Below the pieces are notes generated by a model. The model did no database searches, was not told where the DNA came from, and saw nothing but the letters and a program-made list of their open reading frames with translations. Position numbers and translations under genes: made by a program. 5,610 nucleotides of DNA from Spirochaetales bacterium (GTDB lineage: Bacteria; Spirochaetota; Spirochaetia; SPDA01). The stretch covers positions 1-5,610 of the forward strand of contig SPDA01000171.1 of assembly GCA_004525155.1 (NCBI GenBank), written 5' to 3'. The first letter of the stretch is position 1, and each line of letters starts with the position of its first letter. Below are positions 1 through 5,610 of this stretch, one piece after another.

Positions 1-3000
1 GGCTGTAATATATAAATCCTTCCTCCGATGATAACCGGACAGTTCTGTCCTCCTGATAAAATGCCCCGTCCGTTATGCCTGTTACAATCGGCGGCGCCGG
101 AGGGGTTCTGTCGATGGTGAAGGTCCTGCGTTCCTCCTTGAACCCTTCCTCGTCATTACCGTCCCGGTACTGCTTCATGTTGAGAATGAAGGTGACAGTT
201 TCGCCGGGTAAGGAATCGATGGAAAGGGTTTCCTTTAAAACAGGCGAGAATTTCGTTACCTTTCCGGGCGGGGTTCGCTGGGTTCCTAATTCGTATCTAA
301 TTATCCCGTAAGGAGTTTCAGATTTAATAACGAGGGGCTTGTTGTAAACGCCCTTGTCGCTTATTGCGGCAAGAAGTTTTTCCGGCATTACCTGGGGAGC
401 TGGAGCGACATGAAACTGGACGGTGCTTCTGTTTCCCGCTTTATCTTCCGCGAAATAGCGTATGAGGCTGTCTTTCTGCGCCGGTGTAAGAGTAATTTCG
501 AAAGGAGATGCATATTTCCTGAAATCTCCGCTCTCGTTCAAGGAATAAAAAATGGACGTTTCCTGGGAAAGCGACCAGGCTATTGTATAGCTCATGGACC
601 CTTTTCCCGCATCTCCCTTTTCCATAACCGCGATCACCTGCGGCGGCGATGGTATTTCAGGAGGCTTTCTGTCGATCGTGTAGGTGTAATGCGGAGGATT
701 GCTGCTGATATTTCCGGCCCTGTCCTGCGCAATTGCGCTCAGGTGGTAAGTGGTTTCCTTCCCCTCTTCACCTGTAAGATAAAACGGTTCCGTAAACTTC
801 GTCGATTTTGCCGTCGGAATCGCGGGGATTTTCATATCCTTCGCAAGTTCGTAGTAGATGGAAACATCACGGGATATTGTAAAATCAATGAGGATGGGTT
901 CATTCGAAACGGCAGTTTCATTGATCGAAACAAGCTCCGGTTCCGGCGGAGGCAGCCGGTCGAGAACGAAACCGTATTCCGTGGGATTATACGTTAGATT
1001 TCCCGCACGGTCCCTGGCAACGATTCTGATACGTATCATGCTTTCCGTCTTGTCCGGCACATCCACAAGGAGCGGGCGCGTATAAACCATGCCTTCCGGC
1101 CCCGCGGGATCCGGAGGAGTTTTCTCGTTGTAGGACAGGCTTAAGTAAACGTTATCCGATTCGGCGCCTTTCACTGCCGTTACCGTGACACTGCGGTTGA
1201 GGTAGCCGTTCTGCTCAAAACCGCGCAGAGCAGGCATAACCGGGGGCCGGCGATCAATGATAAATGTCAGGGAGGTAACCGGGCCGAACTTTTTCTCGTT
1301 CAGGAAGGCAGGCATGAGTTTAACCTGATAATAAATCTCTTCTCCCTCCGCCGAGGCGAACTTGATGCTCTGTGCCGCGGACGGCGACTCAATATCCGGA
1401 TCTTTCGGAATACTGCCGTCTTTGGTATACGTGTAAAGAATTGACAGGTCGGAGAGGATATTGTCGAATTTGAGCTCCGGGTTGACAGAGTTGAAAATAC
1501 CGCCATCCGCTAATCCGCGCATCTGCGGAAGGACCGGTTCCCGGAGATCGATGGTGAACGCATACGTGCCGGAAACACTGCTCCGGGTGCCGTATTCGTT
1601 CACCGAGACGGCACGGATAACATAACGTGTAATCTGGTTCTTTTTTCCAGACAGGAAAAGGGGATGCTGGTAAACTTCCGAACCGGCATCCGGTACAGCG
1701 GGAGTCTGACCCGTGTCGCTCAGGCTGTAGTACACCGTGCCCTCGCCCTTAATCCGGACTATGCCGGAAAAATATTCAATCTCGGGCGGCGGCTGCGGCC
1801 TGTTGGACAAAATAACGCTTTCGCTCTCCGAAGCCTCCGAAAGGTTGCCGGCGCTGTCCTGAAGACATGCCTTGATCCGTACGGAGGTATCCATGCCGAA
1901 AGGTATCGACAGGGACATGTTGTTTTTACCGACTGAGGAGGCGATTCCGGGCTGCTGAGGAGGCGATTCCGTGTAACTGACCGTATAGTATACCGATGCT
2001 CCCGGTTCCCCGCTTATGGAAATTGCGGCGCTGCTGCCTTCAGGATTCTTATTAATGATCACCCCGGGAGCCTCGGGCGGTTTAGTGTCGAATGAGATAA
2101 GATTGGTTACCTGCTCGCTTTCCTTTCCCGTATCCGAAATTGCTTTGGCCCGGACAGTGATGAAGCCTTCCGCGTTTTTCGGCACATCGAGTACGAAAGG
2201 CTCCCTGTATTCCTTCGCGGTTTTGTCCGGTGTTGTCCCGTCCAGGGTGTAATAAATCGGAAAAAACGGGGAACCGGAAATCGTGATTTCCGCGGGAGCG
2301 GCCAGGGGGAGGTTCTTTTTAAGGTTTATCGAAGGCGGCGGAGGCGTTCTGTCATCGAGGATAAAAAAGTACCTGTACTCCCCGCTGGAAATAATTCCGT
2401 CCTTCTGAACCGCGAACCTCAGGGTGACGTATCGAAGACCTTCGTTAAGCGGCTTGATGACAACAGGTTCCTTGTATCTCCCGTCAAAAGGCAGTGGTGT
2501 TCTGTCATCGAAACAGTAGATAAGAGGAAATTCCGTAACCGCGCTTACGGTTACAGGCTCGCTGTAGATTCCGTTTTTAGCCTTTACCGCAGCATCGGGA
2601 ACAGCGAGATTTTTGTAGGATATTTCTTTCGTTATCAATGAACCGTCCGAGAGGGACTTTCCCGTAACGGTCACGGTTACATCGCCGCTCGCGGGAATCT
2701 CGACCGGACCCGTATATTCGGTTTCGGCGGAGGCTGCTCCGCCAGAGGCAATGGAGTAGCGGATCCATGACAGTCCTGACCCGGTTACAGCCAGCATCTG
2801 CGGGTTTGCAAAGGTGCCTTGGGCAGGACTCAGGATATCCACGACGGCAGGAACGGCATCCTCTTTTTTCTGCGCGGATTTGTAAACCCATTTTCCGAGG
2901 GGGCTTGTATTTCCAGCCGCATCTTTTGCGTAGGCCCAGAGGGTATATTCGGAAATCCCGTCAGGCTGGGAAAGCAGGGGAATTTTGACGGGGCTGTCCG

Positions 3001-3475
3001 CCCAGCGCGGTGACGAATCCGAGACGGGACTGTTCAGTGAATAGAGTATTTCCTGGTTTTTGACGGACGGGAAACTTATGGAAAGATCTTCTGCGTACGT
3101 CCCTTCATGGAAACTCGGCTGCGGAACCGCTGGTTTCTCTTTATCGATCGTATAAATATAATCTTTTTGAAAAACCGTTTCGCCGCTATTACGCAGTTCG
3201 GCGTGCACCGTGTACGTTCGGGTCTCTCCCGGAAGAGCGCTCAGGGTAAAAGGAACCACATATTTAATGGGTTCCAGATTTTTAGGCTGCACGAAAGAGT
3301 AATATATCTCCGATTCTTCCGCGTCCGTGGATAAATAGACATGCTGATCACTCCCATAATACCCGGCAGAAACGGAAACAGTCAGAGGTTCCGTTTCTGC
3401 GTAGGAGGCGAATAACGGAACAAACGAGAAGAAGAGTGAAATACATATGGCTCTCACAAATTTATTGTGCTTCAT
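1..3475 (-). CDS. Giant secreted repeat protein of chitobiase C-terminal/FN3-associated-like modules (C-terminus beyond window)
   Basis: The frame is open from ATG at 3475 to the left edge, 1158 codons without a stop, so the gene is partial at its 3' end. Residues 1-26 are a signal peptide: basic start, hydrophobic core, and likely signal peptidase I cleavage after ASYA. The rest is a string of divergent beta-sandwich-like modules. Each has a core such as IYYTLDGTTP (407-416), the chitobiase/beta-hexosaminidase C-terminal hallmark, and many end in a linker like FTIDRTPPAPP (1119-1129). The motif D-x-AGN recurs at 185-189, 540-544, 822-826, 918-922 and 1011-1015. No catalytic domain, transmembrane helix or LPxTG-like signal is seen in the visible part. 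Only two cysteines (321, 537) lie after the signal peptide. These modules usually serve as binding or spacer domains in extracellular proteins, so an envelope or surface scaffold is inferred; ligand and function are unknown. The ATG lies 5 bases after the upstream stop with no strong Shine-Dalgarno, and no other in-frame ATG occurs before residue 227. Confidence 0.93.
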   Translation of the reverse strand, partial: MKHNKFVRAICISLFFSFVPLFASYAETEPLTVSVSAGYYGSDQHVYLSTDAEESEIYYSFVQPKNLEPIKYVVPFTLSALPGETRTYTVHAELRNSGETVFQKDYIYTIDKEKPAVPQPSFHEGTYAEDLSISFPSVKNQEILYSLNSPVSDSSPRWADSPVKIPLLSQPDGISEYTLWAYAKDAAGNTSPLGKWVYKSAQKKEDAVPAVVDILSPAQGTFANPQMLAVTGSGLSWIRYSIASGGAASAETEYTGPVEIPASGDVTVTVTGKSLSDGSLITKEISYKNLAVPDAAVKAKNGIYSEPVTVSAVTEFPLIYCFDDRTPLPFDGRYKEPVVIKPLNEGLRYVTLRFAVQKDGIISSGEYRYFFILDDRTPPPPSINLKKNLPLAAPAEITISGSPFFPIYYTLDGTTPDKTAKEYREPFVLDVPKNAEGFITVRAKAISDTGKESEQVTNLISFDTKPPEAPGVIINKNPEGSSAAISISGEPGASVYYTVSYTESPPQQPGIASSVGKNNMSLSIPFGMDTSVRIKACLQDSAGNLSEASESESVILSNRPQPPPEIEYFSGIVRIKGEGTVYYSLSDTGQTPAVPDAGSEVYQHPLFLSGKKNQITRYVIRAVSVNEYGTRSSVSGTYAFTIDLREPVLPQMRGLADGGIFNSVNPELKFDNILSDLSILYTYTKDGSIPKDPDIESPSAAQSIKFASAEGEEIYYQVKLMPAFLNEKKFGPVTSLTFIIDRRPPVMPALRGFEQNGYLNRSVTVTAVKGAESDNVYLSLSYNEKTPPDPAGPEGMVYTRPLLVDVPDKTESMIRIRIVARDRAGNLTYNPTEYGFVLDRLPPPEPELVSINETAVSNEPILIDFTISRDVSIYYELAKDMKIPAIPTAKSTKFTEPFYLTGEEGKETTYHLSAIAQDRAGNISSNPPHYTYTIDRKPPEIPSPPQVIAVMEKGDAGKGSMSYTIAWSLSQETSIFYSLNESGDFRKYASPFEITLTPAQKDSLIRYFAEDKAGNRSTVQFHVAPAPQVMPEKLLAAISDKGVYNKPLVIKSETPYGIIRYELGTQRTPPGKVTKFSPVLKETLSIDSLPGETVTFILNMKQYRDGNDEEGFKEERRTFTIDRTPPAPPIVTGITDGAFYQEDRTVRLSSEEGFIYYS
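2..3388 (-). repeat. Array of 13 divergent Ig/FN3-like protein modules (12 complete, last one cut)
   Basis: The module core, aromatic-rich and of the form [IV]-x-Y-[ST], begins at residues 57, 143, 238, 319, 407, 495, 581, 679, 776, 873, 975, 1059 and 1155 of the giant protein. Spacing is 81 to 102 residues. The inter-module linker [IL]D-x-[RK]-x-P or a close variant ends eight modules: near residues 110, 373, 463, 642, 741, 839, 935 and 1122. Modules 2, 3, 6 and 11 lack the Asp-containing form and end in other Pro-containing or plain stretches. The modules differ strongly in sequence, so this is an old duplication array rather than a recent tandem DNA repeat. Boundaries are approximate because they were read by eye. 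Confidence 0.8.
1933..1971. repeat. 17-bp perfect direct repeat, offset 22 bp, inside the repeat-protein gene
   Basis: CTGAGGAGGCGATTCCG occurs at 1933-1949 and again at 1955-1971, separated by GGCTG. The offset of 22 is not a multiple of three, so on the coding strand the same bases encode ESPPQ (residues 503-507) in one copy and GIASS (510-514) in the other. The reading frame stays open through both copies. It lies in the loop after the core of module 6. Confidence 0.9.
3398..3475 (-). other. Signal peptide of the giant repeat protein
   Basis: Residues 1-26 begin MKHNKFVRA, continue with a hydrophobic core (ICISLFFSFVPLF) and end ASYA before ETEP. Ser at -3 and Ala at -1 fit signal peptidase I. 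No cysteine follows the core, so lipoprotein processing is unlikely. It indicates Sec export to the periplasm or beyond. Confidence 0.82.
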
Positions 3476-3480
3476 ACCGT

Positions 3481-4089
3481 TTATTGTGGAGAAGCAAAGG
3501 TCAAAGCTTCTCTCAATTGCGGATTTTTCGAAAAATAAAACTTCTCCAGTTCCTCCTTCGAAAGACCCACAAGTTCATGACTCGAATAATGTATCCAGAT
3601 ATCATCCTCCGGACTGTTAATGGTATGCCGGATGCAGTAATAATCCGGCTGAATAGGCAGCTGTTCATGCTTCTGGGTGAAAACCTTGTAATCATGGACC
3701 GCTACCTTGATATCATGCCGGGGAATGCCTTTTGCCATGATGAATTCGACCAGCCTGTTCAGGGTGTGGCCGCTGTCGAAAATATCGTCCACGAGCAGGA
3801 TCTTGTCGCCGTTCCGGAGATGCTCGGGGCTGTAGGTCCAGCCGTCTATCATTATGGCGCTCTGTTCGCGGATGTCTGCATAGGACCTGGCAACGACGGC
3901 CGCGTAAAAAACCGGCCTCTTGTTCTTCCGTACAATCTTGAAATATTCGCTTATGACGTTGCCGATGTATGCCCCTCCCCGAAGGGAGACATAGATGACA
4001 TCCGGCACAAATCCGTCTTTGTATATACGGTATGCAAGCATGAGGGCATTATTACGGACTTCTTCGTAGGGCAAAAATATTTTTTTCAT
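3481..4089 (-). CDS. Type I phosphoribosyltransferase, probably purine (hypoxanthine/xanthine/guanine) type
   Basis: This 202-residue cytoplasmic protein has the type I phosphoribosyltransferase fold. Such enzymes transfer phosphoribose from PRPP to a base and release pyrophosphate. The PRPP-binding loop is intact at residues 96-109, with hydrophobic residues followed by VDDIFDSGHT; the acidic pair is Asp101-Asp102. An earlier loop, SLRGGAYIG at 35-43, matches the pyrophosphate-binding region of hypoxanthine/xanthine-guanine enzymes. A C-terminal segment, DDIWIHYSSHE at about 162-172, sits where the purine-specific members carry an aromatic base-stacking motif, but it departs from the usual WxVFPWE pattern. 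This makes purine salvage likely without fixing the substrate. A regulatory or non-purine role cannot be excluded. The start ATG overlaps the protease stop codon by one base (TAATG), which favours translational coupling, and I see no Shine-Dalgarno at proper spacing; GAGGAA lies about 25 bases upstream, too far. The family call is secure, the exact base is not. Confidence 0.9.
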   Translation of the reverse strand: MKKIFLPYEEVRNNALMLAYRIYKDGFVPDVIYVSLRGGAYIGNVISEYFKIVRKNKRPVFYAAVVARSYADIREQSAIMIDGWTYSPEHLRNGDKILLVDDIFDSGHTLNRLVEFIMAKGIPRHDIKVAVHDYKVFTQKHEQLPIQPDYYCIRHTINSPEDDIWIHYSSHELVGLSKEELEKFYFSKNPQLREALTFASPQ

Positions 4090-4091
4090 TA
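4087..4091 (-). promoter_or_regulatory. TAATG stop/start overlap between protease and phosphoribosyltransferase
   Basis: The protease TAA (4091-4089) and the phosphoribosyltransferase ATG (4089-4087) share base 4089. This arrangement usually means termination-reinitiation coupling, which fits the lack of a well-placed Shine-Dalgarno for the second gene. It strongly supports cotranscription. Confidence 0.85.
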
Positions 4092-5603
4092 CGGCGCAAT
4101 CCCGAAGGAAAATTCCTCACCGTTTCTTAGTACGGTAAATTTGAGGTCCTTTATGTTTTTATCGTTAATAATATTGTAAAAATCCACTAGATTAATAATT
4201 TTCTTGGCATTAAGCGCGCTTATCACGTCTCCAGCCTTGATGCCGGCCAGATACGGTTTCGTATTCCGTTCAACCTCGCTCACCAGAAGGCCTTTCGTGT
4301 CTTCGGGAATCTTCAAATCCTTTATAAAGTCCTTCGAAAGCGGAACTACGGTTATACCGGGCCATAGATTTTTCGACTGGGCCGTGATGGCTGCCGCGTC
4401 TTCCCTCAGACCGATGGCTACCTCCGCGTTAAACCTGCTTCCGAACCTCAACAGGGAAAAGAGGGCGTTTTTTTTCGGAGGCAGATCCCCCACGATCCGA
4501 ACGAGTTCGTCAGAGTCTTCAATTTCGCGGCCGTTTATGGACGTTATGTAGTCGCCGGGAAGAATTCCGCCCTTGTCTGCCGGTGACCCCTTGAAAACAT
4601 GGTAAACGAAGGCACCCTTGGTTTTCTTCAGATCGAGGTTGTCCACGATAAGCGGAAGGGGATCCGCTATACTGACACCAAGCCACTCGTACTCCACTTC
4701 GCCTTTTGCAATAAAGTCGTTTATCGCTTTTTTCACGTTATTTATCGGAATGGCGAATCCCAGCCCAATGCTTCCTCCGGTAGGGGTCGTTATCCAGGTA
4801 TTGATGCCTACAACCTGTCCGTCCAGGTTTACCAGCGCGCCTCCGGAATTTCCCTGATTGATGGAGGAATCGGTTTGTATAAAATCGCTTATATTGTCCT
4901 GCGGACCTCTTCTACCTTTGGCGCTCACAATACCCGCCGTAACCGAGGAAATGTAACCGAAGGGATTACCGATTGCAAGGACCCAGTCTCCCACCTCCAG
5001 GAAATCCGAATCGCCCAGTACGGCGGGAATTATGGTTTCGTCATTCGTCTTGAAGGAAAGAAGCGCCAGATCTTTTCGCTGATCATTACCGACAAGTTCG
5101 GCCCGGAACTCCCGTTTGTCGAAGAGGGTTACATTGATTTCATCAGCGTTGCCGATGACATGATTGTTGGTTATCACATAGGCGGTATCCCTGTCGCGGT
5201 GAACGAGGATGCCGGAACCGAGACCCTGGTTCTGGAACTCCCTTTCGCCGGGGGGTTCGTCCGTTCCGAAAGGCCCGAAATCCCAGGGCATCAGGTTGAA
5301 GGGATCCTGTTCCGGCAAAGTCTGCTTTCTTGTTTCCACTGTGGTAATTTCCACCACCACCGGAAGAACCGCTTTTGCCACGGACCGGAACCCGGACTGA
5401 AGTTTCCTTAAGGCTTCGATACCCAGATCCGGTTTTTCCTGTGCCAGCGCCAGTCCCGCGGGACCGGTTCCCTTTGCGTTTTTTCCGTCTGCCAGGCGTG
5501 TTGAACAGGAAAAAGATATCATGGCTATGGTGAAACCGGCTATTATGCCAAGTAAAATCAGGTTAAAAAATAAAAATTTTCTGGAGAAAAATATTTTCCT
5601 CAT
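4089..5603 (-). CDS. htrA: HtrA/DegP-family periplasmic serine protease (trypsin-like domain plus two PDZ domains)
   Basis: This 504-residue protein is an envelope quality-control protease of the HtrA/DegP/DegQ family, which degrades or holds misfolded exported proteins. Residues about 11-32 form one hydrophobic segment after a basic start (MRKIFFSRK), so it is an export signal or membrane anchor. Residues about 65-295 are the trypsin-like domain. The triad is complete: His148 in TNNHVIG, Asp178 in RKDLALL and Ser253 in the motif GNSGGAL. A Pro/Phe-rich stretch at 97-113 sits where the family has its LA loop. PDZ1 covers about 307-401, opening with the carboxylate-binding loop WLGVSI, and PDZ2 covers about 413-504. 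The length is typical of a two-PDZ HtrA. The start at 5603 gives a sensible basic N-terminus, and the next Met (28) would destroy the export signal. Only 7 bases upstream (TAATCGC) are visible, so no ribosome binding site can be confirmed. Cys33 just after the hydrophobic stretch could be a non-canonical lipidation site. The family call is firm; the choice between DegP, DegQ and DegS type is not. Confidence 0.96.
   Translation of the reverse strand: MRKIFFSRKFLFFNLILLGIIAGFTIAMISFSCSTRLADGKNAKGTGPAGLALAQEKPDLGIEALRKLQSGFRSVAKAVLPVVVEITTVETRKQTLPEQDPFNLMPWDFGPFGTDEPPGEREFQNQGLGSGILVHRDRDTAYVITNNHVIGNADEINVTLFDKREFRAELVGNDQRKDLALLSFKTNDETIIPAVLGDSDFLEVGDWVLAIGNPFGYISSVTAGIVSAKGRRGPQDNISDFIQTDSSINQGNSGGALVNLDGQVVGINTWITTPTGGSIGLGFAIPINNVKKAINDFIAKGEVEYEWLGVSIADPLPLIVDNLDLKKTKGAFVYHVFKGSPADKGGILPGDYITSINGREIEDSDELVRIVGDLPPKKNALFSLLRFGSRFNAEVAIGLREDAAAITAQSKNLWPGITVVPLSKDFIKDLKIPEDTKGLLVSEVERNTKPYLAGIKAGDVISALNAKKIINLVDFYNIINDKNIKDLKFTVLRNGEEFSFGIAP
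5505..5573 (-). other. N-terminal hydrophobic export signal/membrane anchor of the HtrA protease
   Basis: Residues about 11-33 of the protease (LFFNLILLGIIAGFTIAMIS and onward) are almost wholly hydrophobic and follow a basic start. The run ends in FSCS with Cys33. It could be an uncleaved anchor, a cleaved signal or a relaxed spirochaete-type lipobox; the residues before Cys33 (S-F-S) are not a standard lipobox, so the anchor reading is favoured. Confidence 0.7.
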
Positions 5604-5610
5604 GCGATTA

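Noticed and set aside
410..997. Plus-strand 195-codon open frame, Arg/Phe-rich
   Set aside because: It lies antisense to the continuous frame of the repeat protein; its odd composition is what the complement of that coding sequence would give.
2577..2891. Minus-strand 104-codon open frame rich in Arg and Cys
   Set aside because: It is an alternative frame inside the repeat-protein gene, whose own frame shows signal peptide, regular modules and no stops.
3476..3540. Possible internal promoter ahead of the repeat-protein gene (TTGAGA / TTGACC-like hexamers on the minus strand)
   Set aside because: No acceptable -10 element lies at suitable spacing from either hexamer, and the 5-base gap argues for readthrough transcription.
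3436..4179. Plus-strand 247-codon open frame opposite the phosphoribosyltransferase
   Set aside because: It is fully antisense to a gene with clear PRPP-loop motifs, and its translation shows no recognisable domain.
4599..5411. Plus-strand 270-codon open frame opposite the HtrA protease
   Set aside because: It is the antisense shadow of a gene with an intact catalytic triad and PDZ domains; the peptide resembles nothing I recognise.

Overview
All three genes I can support lie on the minus strand, head to tail, and fill almost the whole window. In transcription order (right to left) they are: a membrane-anchored or lipid-anchored HtrA/DegP-family serine protease (5603-4089); a small type I phosphoribosyltransferase (4089-3481); and the first 1158 codons of a very large secreted repeat protein that starts at 3475 and runs off the left edge with no stop codon. 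The plus strand holds only antisense shadow frames. No rRNA, tRNA, CRISPR array, insertion sequence, origin or clear terminator was seen.

The layout is that of a tight operon. The protease stop and the phosphoribosyltransferase start share one base (TAATG), and only 5 bases separate the phosphoribosyltransferase stop from the ATG of the repeat protein. Only 7 bases upstream of the protease start are inside the window, so the operon promoter and any ribosome binding site for the first gene cannot be judged.

The organism is probably a diderm bacterium. It has an HtrA with a triad plus two PDZ domains behind an N-terminal hydrophobic anchor, and a signal-peptide-bearing giant protein. The look of the protease N-terminus and the style of the repeat protein suggest a spirochaete of the Treponema/Spirochaetales kind. 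That placement is a low-to-moderate confidence inference, not a demonstrated fact. Base composition looks close to balanced GC and AT.

The most unusual object is the repeat protein. After a cleavable signal peptide it consists entirely of Ig/FN3-like modules of about 81-102 residues that resemble the chitobiase/beta-hexosaminidase C-terminal ('FN3-associated') family. Thirteen module cores can be counted before the window ends, and no catalytic domain is visible. It is probably an envelope or surface scaffold or adhesin-like protein, and HtrA as an envelope quality-control protease is a plausible operon partner. The cytoplasmic phosphoribosyltransferase has no obvious mechanistic link to either neighbour. 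Within the repeat gene there is also a 17-bp perfect direct repeat at a 22-bp offset, which is read in two different frames.
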